Origin: CAXSBA01 sp965277105
GTDB lineage: Bacteria > Spirochaetota > UBA12135 > COTS27 > CAXSBA01
Reading direction: 5' to 3'
NCBI GenBank assembly: GCA_965277105.1
Contig: OZ255710.1
Location: 1,488,001-1,552,000, forward strand
Length of the DNA stretch: 64,000 nt
The notes under the pieces were generated by a model that worked only from the letters and a program-made list of their open reading frames with translations, did no database searches and had not been told where the DNA came from. Of the stretch, positions 52,076 through 62,090 are shown one piece after another; position 1 is the first letter of the stretch; each line of letters begins with the position of its first letter. The position numbers and the translations under genes are program-made.

Positions 52076-53077
52076 TTGAATTTATTTAAAATCATTGTCG
52101 TTATTACTAAAAACCTCATCGCCAATATTGAAGAATGGAATTGGCGGAAATCGGTAAGGGATATTTTTACCCAAGACATTAAAACCAAATCCATTGTTTT
52201 TCTCTTCACCGCCTTATTTTTTTATTACGTTAATCTGCAAGATATTGAACAGAAATCTTTTTTCATCCCCTTAAAAATAGAAAAAACCGAAGAATTAACT
52301 TTGGTAAATGAAATCCCCGAATCCATCACGCTTTCTTTAAGGGGCAATAAAGATAATCTCATTAATTTAGATGTTAATAATATTTTTGCCGAAATAGCTA
52401 TTCCTAACAGTGAAGAAGGGATGCTTACTCGAATACCTCAAGTAAAAGGCATCCCCCAAGGCGTTCAAATACTCGGGATTTCTCCCAACGAAATTGAACT
52501 GCAAGTATCTTTCTTGCATAAGAAAATTATTAGAATTGAGCCGGAATTTACTGGCCGACTTCCTCGAAGTTTAATTCTAGATCAATACACCATCAGCCCT
52601 AAAAGGTTAGACATATTGGCTCCCAAAGATATTTTAGAAGATTTGACTAGTTTAAAAACCGAGCCGATTGACATTAGTAATATTAAAAGCAACAAAGAAA
52701 TTGAGGTAGCTTTGAATAAAAATATTCACCCTAGTATCGTCATTGATCAAGACAGAAAATTTTTAGTAAGCCTGCTAGTAGAAAAAAGAATTCAAAACAA
52801 AACAGTTACTGGGAACTACTTTATCACTATTGAAAATTTAGATAGCAATTTATTCATTGATCAAGATTATTATGTCGAAAAAATATTTTACCAAGTAAGG
52901 GATAGAAATAATAACTTTGACTTCAACTCAGAATTTTTGTTTTCGATTAATGCAGAAAATATTAAAGAGGCAGGGAATTACGAGTTAAAAATTGAGTTTA
53001 ATGATCCTAATGATGACGTTAAAATCACTAAGGTAGAACCGAGTTCTATAAACCTGGAAATTAAAAGTTTTGACTAA
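52076..53077 (+). CDS. cdaR: YbbR-domain protein (CdaR-like regulator of CdaA)
   Basis: A 333-residue membrane protein with one transmembrane segment near residues 40-60 (SIVFLFTALFFYYVNLQ) followed by about three YbbR repeats (for example LTLVNEIPESITLSLRGNKD near residue 77). CdaR-type proteins bind and tune CdaA from outside the membrane. The first codon appears to be TTG at 52076, five bases after the cdaA stop; no ATG lies near the start of the homologous region. Order folP-cdaA-cdaR is typical, but glmM does not follow. Confidence 0.85.
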   Translation: MNLFKIIVVITKNLIANIEEWNWRKSVRDIFTQDIKTKSIVFLFTALFFYYVNLQDIEQKSFFIPLKIEKTEELTLVNEIPESITLSLRGNKDNLINLDVNNIFAEIAIPNSEEGMLTRIPQVKGIPQGVQILGISPNEIELQVSFLHKKIIRIEPEFTGRLPRSLILDQYTISPKRLDILAPKDILEDLTSLKTEPIDISNIKSNKEIEVALNKNIHPSIVIDQDRKFLVSLLVEKRIQNKTVTGNYFITIENLDSNLFIDQDYYVEKIFYQVRDRNNNFDFNSEFLFSINAENIKEAGNYELKIEFNDPNDDVKITKVEPSSINLEIKSFD

Positions 53078-53160
53078 AATTTTTTCCTAATTTTTTTAGA
53101 AAAATTTAATCTATCTATTTTTTTATATTCATAGTAATTTTTAAATTTCTTTAAATAGCA

Positions 53161-53997
53161 ATGCAAAAAAAAAACCACCAACAAGTACAAAATCGCTACC
53201 TTGAAATTGACCTGATAAAAGGTTTAGCAGTGATTGGTATGATTATATATCACTTGCTGTATAATATATTATTTTTAGTTCAACAGAATTTCTTAGAACG
53301 ACAAGATTTTGTTAATTACAATAAAATTATTTATGGAACTTTTTTTATCTGTGTTGGGATTAACTTAAAAATTTATTATAAAAATCTTTATCTAAGAACG
53401 GGAAATAATTCTTTTATTTTTATATTCAGTAAGTTATGGAAGAAATTCCTGCGTTTATTTGTTGTTGCTTTGGGGATTAGCCTTTTTACTTATCTAGCGA
53501 TGCCTTCTTATTATATTTTTTTTGGAACCATTCACTTTATAGCTTTTTCTCTTCTGCTTTCCATTTTCTTTCTAAAATTTAATCCTTTAACTAATTTTTT
53601 ACTAGCCGCTTTCGTTTTAGGCCTAGGGCTTTGGTTTATTCAAAATAATCCCTTTTTAGAACTCGGAACGAATATTTTTGTCTTTCTAGGAATTAAAGGG
53701 AAAGTAGTTAGATCATTTGATTACTCTCCTATTTTTCCTTATTATTTTTTAGTTTTAATTGGATTAAGCCTTTCGGATATTTTTTATAAAGATGTCACCA
53801 AACCTTCTAAAATAAGCTTACTTTTTAAGGAGGAAAATAAGATTGTAAAATTCCTCACCTATTTAGGAAAAAAATCTTTGGTTATCTACGTTCTTCATCA
53901 GCCCATTTTAACGATTATTATCATCTCTTTAGGACTCTTGGGTTTATTTAATTTAAAGTTTGATTTACTAACGAGTATTAAAAGCTTGTTTTCTTAA
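53161..53997 (+). CDS. DUF1624 / heparan-alpha-glucosaminide acetyltransferase-like membrane protein
   Basis: A 278-residue polytopic membrane protein with about seven hydrophobic segments. It begins NRYLEIDLIKGLAVIGMIIYHLLYN-like text, the signature of DUF1624 (R-x-x-E-x-D-x-x-K/R-G, then a His at the end of the first helix). YFIxxGTIHFIAFSLLLS-like text near residue 120 carries a second conserved His. Related proteins are thought to move acyl groups across membranes; the substrate is unknown. Confidence 0.75.
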   Translation: MQKKNHQQVQNRYLEIDLIKGLAVIGMIIYHLLYNILFLVQQNFLERQDFVNYNKIIYGTFFICVGINLKIYYKNLYLRTGNNSFIFIFSKLWKKFLRLFVVALGISLFTYLAMPSYYIFFGTIHFIAFSLLLSIFFLKFNPLTNFLLAAFVLGLGLWFIQNNPFLELGTNIFVFLGIKGKVVRSFDYSPIFPYYFLVLIGLSLSDIFYKDVTKPSKISLLFKEENKIVKFLTYLGKKSLVIYVLHQPILTIIIISLGLLGLFNLKFDLLTSIKSLFS

Positions 53998-54160
53998 GAA
54001 ATATAAAAGCTCTATTATCTAATCTTTAGTTGCTTTTTGTAGCAAAATTACCACTATTAAATAATAATAAAAAATCTATATATTTTATTAAACAGGATTG
54101 CTTTTATTTAAAGTAACTTATTGCTGATTAAAAAGGAATATTCTTTAAAGAATTAGTCAT

Positions 54161-54177
54161 AAAGGATAGTATCTTTT
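54161..54177 (-). other. 3' arm of the pre-16S processing stem
   Basis: The minus strand here reads GATACTATCC, complementary to GGATAGTAT at 55966-55977 upstream of the 16S gene. With flanking A-U and G-U pairs, the two sites can form about 11-12 bp enclosing the whole 16S, as expected for an RNase III type processing stem. Confidence 0.6.
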
Positions 54178-54239
54178 TTACTCCACATTTTAAAAATAAA
54201 TTTAAAAGTCTCTTTCAAAAACACAGTAGATTTACAATT

Positions 54240-55786
<1,547 letters not shown>

Positions 55787-55962
55787 TGATAAAATCCAAT
55801 AAATTAAATGAATAAATTATCAGATTTTATGGTGTGTGAATAAGTTTAAAATTTAAACTTATTCGAGTTTTTTTGTTTTGGCTAAAAATAATTTACTAAA
55901 CTAATGAAACAAATCAATAATTTAACAAACTAATTTTAAACCCAAAGAAAATTGATTTTCTA

Positions 55963-55979
55963 CTTAAATACTATCCTAT
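55963..55979 (-). other. 5' arm of the pre-16S processing stem
   Basis: Minus strand ATAGGATAGTATTTAAG, complementary to the trailer at 54161-54177. It lies about 180 bases upstream of the mature 5' end, inside the leader that starts from the promoter at 56012. Confidence 0.6.
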
Positions 55980-56011
55980 TATGTCAAAAAAGCCCCTAAG
56001 GGCTAGACATA

Positions 56012-56040
56012 ATTATATAATGGAACGCTGATAACCTCAA
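56012..56040 (-). promoter_or_regulatory. Promoter of the 16S rRNA gene
   Basis: On the minus strand: TTGAGG (-35, four of six consensus bases), a 17-bp spacer, and a perfect TATAAT (-10). Transcription would start near 56005 and read a leader of about 220 nt before mature 16S. A short GC hairpin (AGCCC/GGGCT) followed by six T lies right at the start of the transcript (about 55986-56005). Confidence 0.7.
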
Positions 56041-56245
56041 GAAAATAATAGTAAATTCACAAAAAAATTAGAAATAATAATTGCTTTTCACCTATTTTCT
56101 ATTAATAAGCCTTATTAAAGACAAAAAAAGCAAACTAAACTTTCTAATAATCAATTTTTCATCTATTTATTCTCGTTTTTATTAAAATAGTAAATTAAAA
56201 TCTTTTTGAAAAAAATAAAAAAAATTCATAAAAATAAGATTTTAA

Positions 56246-56275
56246 TTCAAAATGTTTCATATGAAACGTTTTGAA
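56246..56275. promoter_or_regulatory. parS-like palindrome 1
   Basis: A 30-bp near-perfect inverted repeat with core TGTTTCATATGAAACG. It differs from the ParB-binding consensus TGTTTCACGTGAAACA at the two central bases (CG to TA) and the last base. The outer arms are TTCAAAA and TTTTGAA. The same 14-bp core GTTTCATATGAAAC recurs 134 bp away. Confidence 0.55.
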
Positions 56276-56395
56276 AATTGTTTTCGTTACTTTTTATCTA
56301 AAATAATTTTTAAAATTCAACATAAGCGAGTGATATAAAAAAAATTTATTATAAATAAAAAAGATTATCGAAATATTAAAAACAAATAGCTCTTT

Positions 56396-56421
56396 CTTAA
56401 TGTTTCATATGAAACATTAAG
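56396..56421. promoter_or_regulatory. parS-like palindrome 2
   Basis: A perfect 26-bp palindrome, core TGTTTCATATGAAACA with arms CTTAA and TTAAG. It differs from canonical parS only by CG to TA in the centre. It lies 4 bp past the stop of the MFS gene, so a hairpin terminator (11-bp stem, 4-nt loop) is an alternative reading, though the second copy away from any gene end favours a protein-binding site. Confidence 0.55.
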
Positions 56422-56424
56422 AGT

Positions 56425-57525
56425 TTATTTATTAACACTATTGATCTTTCCAAAAGCGATAAAAAAGAAAAAAGTAAGAAGTAATACACAAAAACCAACT
56501 AAATGAATAAAAAACCAAGTATTCAAACTATAAAGAGGCTCTAAAATCGAAGAAAAAATAATTGCTCCTAAACAAGCAAAAAATAGGAAAGAGCGAATCA
56601 TTAGAGGGGTGAGGTTGAGCTTTTCTTCGGCAAAAGAAAGGAGTAAAGGGAATATTCCTCCAAAGGAAAAACCCAAAGTAAAGCTAGCAGTAAAAAGGCC
56701 GTAAAGATTATCGAAAATCAAATAAAATAAAATAACACTCCCCCCACCAATAATCAGCAAGAAAAACAAGATAAACTCACTAGAAAACTTCCTAGAGACG
56801 TAGGTGCAAAATAAACGACTTAAAGTAAAGGAAAACCAAAAAATCGAAGTGATATAGCCCGCTTGTTCGGGAGTAAAAGCCGCTATATCCGTAGTGTAAT
56901 TAAAAATCCACACGGTATAAACTGCTTCCGCTCCTACATAAAAGAAAAAGACAAACGAAATTAATAAAACAATAAAAGAATGATTCTTAGTTTTTTTAGG
57001 TGGTTGAGCGTCTTTATTTTTCGTAAAAGGAATAAAAAAACCTACCCCTCCCAAAAGAAAGAAAACCGAGAAGAAAATATAAGCGTTACTGATGCTATTA
57101 TTAATATCAATATCCCTGCCTATAACTGTGGGAGAAATAATAGCCCCCACTCCGAAAAAAAAATGCATAAAATTCATATAAGGGGCGACTTTTTTTTTAT
57201 ATAAAGCTACCAAGAAACTATTAGTCACCACTTCCATCACTCCTTCTAGTGCTCCAAAAATAAATAAAAAAGCTAAAAGTAAAGAAAAATGATTAATTTG
57301 AAAAATGGTTATTAATAAAAAAAATATTCCAATAAAGCAATAGCTTAATATGCGATTCTCTTTGAATTTTTTTAACAACTTTTCTCCAGAATAAATTCCT
57401 AAAAGGAAACCTAAAGGCTTGATGAAAATAAGGTATTTGGAAAAACTAATATCTTTTCCAGTATTCTGTAAGAAAATAGTAAGAGATGGCCCTAACCCAG
57501 CAATGGTTAGACCAAGGCACAACAT
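56425..57525 (-). CDS. MFS transporter (sugar permease-like)
   Basis: A polytopic membrane protein of at least 366 residues with about 11-12 hydrophobic segments. The first lies at the very N-terminus of the ATG-initiated form (MLCLGLTIAGLGPSLTIFL). LKPLGFLLGIYSGEKLLKKFKE-type text after helix 2 resembles the MFS A-loop, and SFGGIFPLLLSFAEEKL near residue 288 resembles the fucose-permease branch. The frame is open upstream to about 57597, through TDKNKFFLTGICFLS, but without ATG, GTG or TTG. The true start may be an AUU/AUA codon coupled to the aconitase stop, or ATG 57525. Substrate unknown. Confidence 0.75.
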   Translation of the reverse strand: MLCLGLTIAGLGPSLTIFLQNTGKDISFSKYLIFIKPLGFLLGIYSGEKLLKKFKENRILSYCFIGIFFLLITIFQINHFSLLLAFLFIFGALEGVMEVVTNSFLVALYKKKVAPYMNFMHFFFGVGAIISPTVIGRDIDINNSISNAYIFFSVFFLLGGVGFFIPFTKNKDAQPPKKTKNHSFIVLLISFVFFFYVGAEAVYTVWIFNYTTDIAAFTPEQAGYITSIFWFSFTLSRLFCTYVSRKFSSEFILFFLLIIGGGSVILFYLIFDNLYGLFTASFTLGFSFGGIFPLLLSFAEEKLNLTPLMIRSFLFFACLGAIIFSSILEPLYSLNTWFFIHLVGFCVLLLTFFFFIAFGKINSVNK

Positions 57526-57599
57526 CGATAAAAAACAAATTCCCGTTAAAAAGAATTTGTTTTTATCGGTTAAAACTAAAGAACTTTGATTGTTATTTT

Positions 57600-59858
57600 T
57601 TATTGGTTAAGCTCTTTAATAAGGTTGAGAGCAGATCCTGCTTTAAACCATTTTATTTGGGCTTCGTTGTAAGAATGATTAACGGTGATTTTCTCTTGCT
57701 CCCCATTTTTATGCTGTAAAACCACAGAAAGAGGATTTCCTGGTTGTAAATCAGCAATTCCAGTAATGGTGATTTCATCGTCTTCCTCAATCTTATTATA
57801 ATCATCAGCTGAAGAAAAAGTTATCGCCAACATCCCCTGTTTTTTAAGGTTCGTCTCGTGAATTCTAGCAAAAGATTTTACCAGTACTACCCTTACTCCT
57901 AAATGACGAGGTTCCATAGCCGCATGCTCTCTAGAAGAGCCTTCTCCATAATTTTCATCACCAATAATAATACTTCCAACTCCCCCAGCCTTATAAGCCC
58001 TTTGGACAGTAGGAACTTCCCCATATTCTCCAGTTATCTGATTTTTCACCTTATTTACTTCATCGTTAAAATAGTTAGTAGCTCCGATTAATAAATTATT
58101 AGAAATATTATCAAGATGTCCTCGAAATCTAAGCCAAGGACCCGCCATCGATATATGGTCAGTGGTACATTTCCCTTTAGCTTTAATTAAGACTTTTAAG
58201 TCGGTTAAATCCCCTTGATTAATGGGAGTAAAAGGCTCAAGTAGTTGCAATCTTTTGGAATTAGCGGCAATCGTTATTTCGATATTTTCCTTACCATCAC
58301 TAGTGACTAATCCTAACTCCTTTACCTCAAAACCTTGAGGAGGTAACTCAATACCTTGAGGCTCTGCAAGAGAAACAGCTTCATGATTTTCGTTGATAAG
58401 AGTATCAACTAAAGGATTAAAAGTTAAATCTCCTGCAATAGTCATCGCAGTAACAATTTCTGGAGAAGCAACAAAGGCGTGGGTATTGGGATTTCCATCG
58501 TTACGTTTAGCAAAATTACGATTAAAAGAAGTAATAATTGAGTTTTTTTTATCCGGGTTTTGATTATGGCGAGCCCACTGTCCGATGCAAGGCCCACAGG
58601 CATTCGCTAGAACTTTTCCCCCAATTGCTTCAAACTTAGCTAAATAACCATCCCTTTCAACGGTATAACGAACTTGCTCGGATCCAGGAGTAATAGTAAA
58701 CTCAGATTTTGCCTTTAAATTTTTAGCTACTGCTTGCTCAGCAATCGAAGCAGAACGAGTAATATCCTCATAAGAAGAATTAGTACAAGAACCAATTAAG
58801 CCCACTTCTAATTTTTGTGGCCAGTTATTTTTGGTCACTTCTTCTTTAAACTGTGAAATAGGAATAGCCCTATCGGGAGTAAAGGGTCCATTGATATGGG
58901 GTTCTAAAGTATTTAAATCAATTTCAATTACCCTATCGAAATACTTTTCGGGATTTTCATAAACTTCTGGATCTCCGGTTAATAATTCCTTATTTTGGTT
59001 GGCAATTTCGGCAATTTCTCCCCGCTTAGTTTCTTTTAAATAAGTAGCCATTTTTTCATCATAACCAAAAACTGAGGTAGTTGCTCCAATTTCAGCCCCC
59101 ATATTACAAATAGTAGCTTTCCCAGTACAAGATATATTTTCTGCCCCTTCACCAAAATATTCCATAATATGCCCTGTTCCACCTTTTACCGTAGTAATTC
59201 CAGCTACTTTTAAAATAATATCTTTTGCTGAAGCCCAACCATTTAATTTTCCAGTTAGTTTCACTCCTGTCACTTTAGGAAATAATAATTCCCAAGGCAT
59301 TCCAACCATAACATCGACCGCATCAGCTCCTCCCACACCAATCGCCAGCATCCCCAAACCACCAGCATTAGGGGTGTGAGAATCAGTCCCAATCATTAAG
59401 CCACCAGGAAAAGCATAATTTTCTAAAGCTACTTGATGAATAATCCCGGCCCCGGCTTGCCAAAAGTCCATTTGATATTTTTTCCCTGCATTTAGTAAAA
59501 AGTCATAAATTTCTTCGTTTTCTGTTTTAGCAATTTTCAAATCCTCATTTGCCCCAATTTTAGCCTGAATTAAATGATCACAATGAATAGAAGTAGGAAC
59601 TGCCGTGCGATTTTTTCCAGCTTGCATAAATTGGAGAATCGTCATCTGAGCGGTGGCATCTTGTAGAATAACTCTATCTGGATTAAAATTCACATAATCT
59701 TTTCCTTTATTAGCCGCCCTAGTAATAGAATCGTTAAAATGGGAATAAAGGATTTTTTCTGTTAAAGTTAAAGGCCTTCCAATGGTAGTTTTTGCTTGAT
59801 TTAAAATAGCTCGTGATTGCTTATACGTTTTTTTTTGTAATTCAATTTTTTCTTGCAT
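57600..59858 (-). CDS. acnA: Aconitate hydratase, mitochondrial-type
   Basis: Interconverts citrate and isocitrate. The 752-residue protein starts MQEKIELQKKTYKQSRAIL. It has TDSHTPNAGGLGMLAIGVGG near residue 160, the 4Fe-4S ligand regions GLIGSCTNSSYEDITRSA near residue 349 and ANACGPCIGQWARH near residue 415, and the swivel-domain GDENYGEGSSREHAAMEPR near residue 628. The length matches the ~750-residue mitochondrial-like class rather than the ~890-residue AcnA of enterobacteria. The MFS gene follows closely on the same strand. It works with sucCD in the TCA cycle. Confidence 0.95.
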   Translation of the reverse strand: MQEKIELQKKTYKQSRAILNQAKTTIGRPLTLTEKILYSHFNDSITRAANKGKDYVNFNPDRVILQDATAQMTILQFMQAGKNRTAVPTSIHCDHLIQAKIGANEDLKIAKTENEEIYDFLLNAGKKYQMDFWQAGAGIIHQVALENYAFPGGLMIGTDSHTPNAGGLGMLAIGVGGADAVDVMVGMPWELLFPKVTGVKLTGKLNGWASAKDIILKVAGITTVKGGTGHIMEYFGEGAENISCTGKATICNMGAEIGATTSVFGYDEKMATYLKETKRGEIAEIANQNKELLTGDPEVYENPEKYFDRVIEIDLNTLEPHINGPFTPDRAIPISQFKEEVTKNNWPQKLEVGLIGSCTNSSYEDITRSASIAEQAVAKNLKAKSEFTITPGSEQVRYTVERDGYLAKFEAIGGKVLANACGPCIGQWARHNQNPDKKNSIITSFNRNFAKRNDGNPNTHAFVASPEIVTAMTIAGDLTFNPLVDTLINENHEAVSLAEPQGIELPPQGFEVKELGLVTSDGKENIEITIAANSKRLQLLEPFTPINQGDLTDLKVLIKAKGKCTTDHISMAGPWLRFRGHLDNISNNLLIGATNYFNDEVNKVKNQITGEYGEVPTVQRAYKAGGVGSIIIGDENYGEGSSREHAAMEPRHLGVRVVLVKSFARIHETNLKKQGMLAITFSSADDYNKIEEDDEITITGIADLQPGNPLSVVLQHKNGEQEKITVNHSYNEAQIKWFKAGSALNLIKELNQ

Positions 59859-60165
59859 AATTTAGTTCCTCTCTATATTGAAAAATTTATTAATCTATTT
59901 TTTATTCTACTATGAATTGTTATTATTTAATAGTACCATAATAATGGTAAAATATAAAGCACTCACTAAAAATAGTAGAAATATTTTTCAAGGCATTTAA
60001 AAGCTTTTATTAAAAATTTAAATTCCTTTAAATAGAAAAAAAGCTATTTAAAACTATTTTAAAGGCAAAAAAATAAAGATTAAATAAAATAGATTTAATA
60101 TAATAACAATAATAAATTTATTGCATTAATTATTATATTAATATAACTATTTAAAATTCAAAGTT
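59859..60165. other. Divergent promoter spacer between aconitase and RNase J genes
   Basis: About 307 bp of extremely AT-rich DNA with no gene. It must carry both divergent promoters. TATAAT-like hexamers are frequent (for example near 60099 and 60135), so none can be chosen with confidence. Confidence 0.5.
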
Positions 60166-61752
60166 GTGAAAAATTCCCTTAAAATTATTCCATTAGGTGG
60201 ATTAGAAGAAATAGGAAAAAACTGTACAGTATTAGAATATAAAAATGAAATTATTATTGTTGATTTTGGTATCAAGTTTAGCAAGGAAAAACTTTTAGGG
60301 AATATTCTTTACTATCCCGATACCAATTACTTAGAAAAAAACTTTTCCAAAATTAAAGGAATTATCATCACTCATGGTCACTTGGACCATATAGGAGGAT
60401 TGATTTATTTATTACCTCAGATGGACATACCTATATTTTGCTCTTTATTTTCTAAGTTTTTAATAGAAAATTTATTTAAAAAAAATAATCTCCCTTTAGA
60501 AAGTAAAATTAATCTTGTAAAAGATCCTTTTACAATAGGTTATTTTCATATTTCTCCCATTGAAGTTGATCATAGTGTTTCTGATTCGTTAGGATTTTTT
60601 ATTGATACTCCGGTGGGTAATTTATTTATTACCGGTGATTTTAATGATATTAGTAAAAAAGAGTTAAAATTTCTTAATAAAAGCAAGATAGATCTCCTTT
60701 TAGCTGACTCAACTAATAGTAATAAAAATAAAGTAAGAAAAAGTAATAAAGAAATTAAAGATAACCTCAGCACAATTATTAAAAATAATGGAAGAATTTT
60801 TCTTGGGCAGTTTTCTACCCAAATAGAGATTATTCGATTAACTTTAGCGATAGCACGAAAACAAGGGAGGATTATTATTCCCCTAGGAAGATCAATTGAG
60901 GATATTTTTTCTATATTAGAAAAAAACGATGAACTTTTGGAGTATTTAGATATTATTGGACACATTAAAGAAGTAAAAAATTATCCTCAAGAAAAAATTA
61001 TTTTCATTGCTACTGGTAGCCAAGGAGAAAAAAATTCTTCTCTTTGGAAATTAGCTTTCAAGCGTATGCGTAATATTGAGCTAAATCACCGTGATACTCT
61101 TATTTTGTCTTCCTCAGTTATTCCAGGAAATGAGCTGCAAATTAATGACATTATTAATAATTTTTATAAACAGGGAGCAAAAGTAATAACCAACGATGAT
61201 GTTTATATTCATTCTAGCGGGCATAGTTATAAAAGGGAGTTAGCTAAGATTATCGAAAACATTAAGCCGCGTTTTTTGATTCCTATTCATGGGGAATACA
61301 AGCACCTTGTTCATCATAAAGCAATAGCTCAAGAAAACAAAATACCGGAAGAAAATATTTTTATTCTAGAAAATGGAAAAAATGTTTTTTTAAGTCAAGA
61401 AGTTGTTCAAATAGGAGAAAAGTTAAAATTAAAAGATAAAATTATTCTTAATAATCAACCCATTAATAATATTTTAATTGAAGAAAAAAAAAGCTTGGCC
61501 GAAAAAGGAGTGATTACTGTTACTGTTTATAATAATTATCAGGAAATAAAAATTAATTCATTAGGAATAATTGATCCTAATAAAAAAAGTCATTTTCATA
61601 ACATTTTAATTAAAGCGATTAAGGAAAAAGATATATTAGGCAGTAAAAAAAAAGAAAAGGTTATCAAACAAAATATTTTTCGAGAGATTTATCATTTTCT
61701 TAACAAAAATAGAATGAATAAAACTGATATGATTTTAGTGAACTTTGTTTAA
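60166..61752 (+). CDS. rnj: Ribonuclease J
   Basis: A metallo-beta-lactamase/beta-CASP ribonuclease with endo- and 5'-exonuclease activity in RNA decay and rRNA maturation. The 528-residue protein starts with GTG (60166) and KNSLKIIPLGGLEEIGKNCT. It has the zinc motif ITHGHLDHIGG near residue 68, ITGDFN near residue 156, SSSVIPGNELQINDII near residue 317, and HSSGHSYKRELAKII near residue 350 with PIHGEYKHL following. Length and motifs fit RNase J1/J2. It is monocistronic, convergent with flgJ. Confidence 0.93.
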   Translation: MKNSLKIIPLGGLEEIGKNCTVLEYKNEIIIVDFGIKFSKEKLLGNILYYPDTNYLEKNFSKIKGIIITHGHLDHIGGLIYLLPQMDIPIFCSLFSKFLIENLFKKNNLPLESKINLVKDPFTIGYFHISPIEVDHSVSDSLGFFIDTPVGNLFITGDFNDISKKELKFLNKSKIDLLLADSTNSNKNKVRKSNKEIKDNLSTIIKNNGRIFLGQFSTQIEIIRLTLAIARKQGRIIIPLGRSIEDIFSILEKNDELLEYLDIIGHIKEVKNYPQEKIIFIATGSQGEKNSSLWKLAFKRMRNIELNHRDTLILSSSVIPGNELQINDIINNFYKQGAKVITNDDVYIHSSGHSYKRELAKIIENIKPRFLIPIHGEYKHLVHHKAIAQENKIPEENIFILENGKNVFLSQEVVQIGEKLKLKDKIILNNQPINNILIEEKKSLAEKGVITVTVYNNYQEIKINSLGIIDPNKKSHFHNILIKAIKEKDILGSKKKEKVIKQNIFREIYHFLNKNRMNKTDMILVNFV

Positions 61753-61769
61753 TTTATATTACTAAACGA

Positions 61770-62090
61770 TTATTGAACGTACTTAGAAAATTGATTATAA
61801 ATCATTTTCGCTAGTCCTAATTTACTATTATCCACGATATTTTCACTTCTTTCTTTTAATAGAAAATCTTTAAAAATCTTTTCTCCTTGGTTTTCATTAA
61901 TCAACCCATTTTTTCCTACATTATCTTGCATGCTTTTAAACATTCGGTAAACCAACATAGCTTCAAAAGCTTTAGCCGCTTCTTGGAGTTTTTTATCGTT
62001 TCGGCTATTTTGCACTCCACTTATTTTTTGTAAATTTTCTTCATAGAAATTATTGTTCGGAGATTGATTTATAGGATTAATACTTAGCAT
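61770..62090 (-). CDS. flgJ: Flagellar rod-binding protein FlgJ (N-terminal domain only)
   Basis: A 106-residue protein matching the rod-binding domain: KKLQEAAKAFEAMLVYRMFKSMQ near residue 33 and GEKIFKDFLLKERSENIV near residue 67. It lacks the peptidoglycan hydrolase domain found in enterobacterial FlgJ; rod-only FlgJ proteins occur in spirochaetes and alphaproteobacteria. Its ATG overlaps the flgI stop by one base. Confidence 0.88.
   Translation of the reverse strand: MLSINPINQSPNNNFYEENLQKISGVQNSRNDKKLQEAAKAFEAMLVYRMFKSMQDNVGKNGLINENQGEKIFKDFLLKERSENIVDNSKLGLAKMIYNQFSKYVQ

Larger units (their letters stand above)
56041..56424. other. AT-rich spacer with two parS-like palindromes
   Basis: No gene is supported between the 16S promoter and the MFS gene. 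The stretch is very AT-rich and contains only the two related palindromes described separately. Confidence 0.6.

Noticed and set aside
53077..53107. Hairpin between cdaR and the DUF1624 gene
   Set aside because: The stem of about 9 bp has a bulge and is almost all A-T, with the T-run displaced; too weak to call a terminator.
55986..56005. Intrinsic terminator right after the 16S promoter
   Set aside because: AGCCC/GGGCT plus six T looks like a terminator, but the stem is only 5 bp and it would stop rRNA synthesis at once. It is mentioned with the promoter and not called separately.
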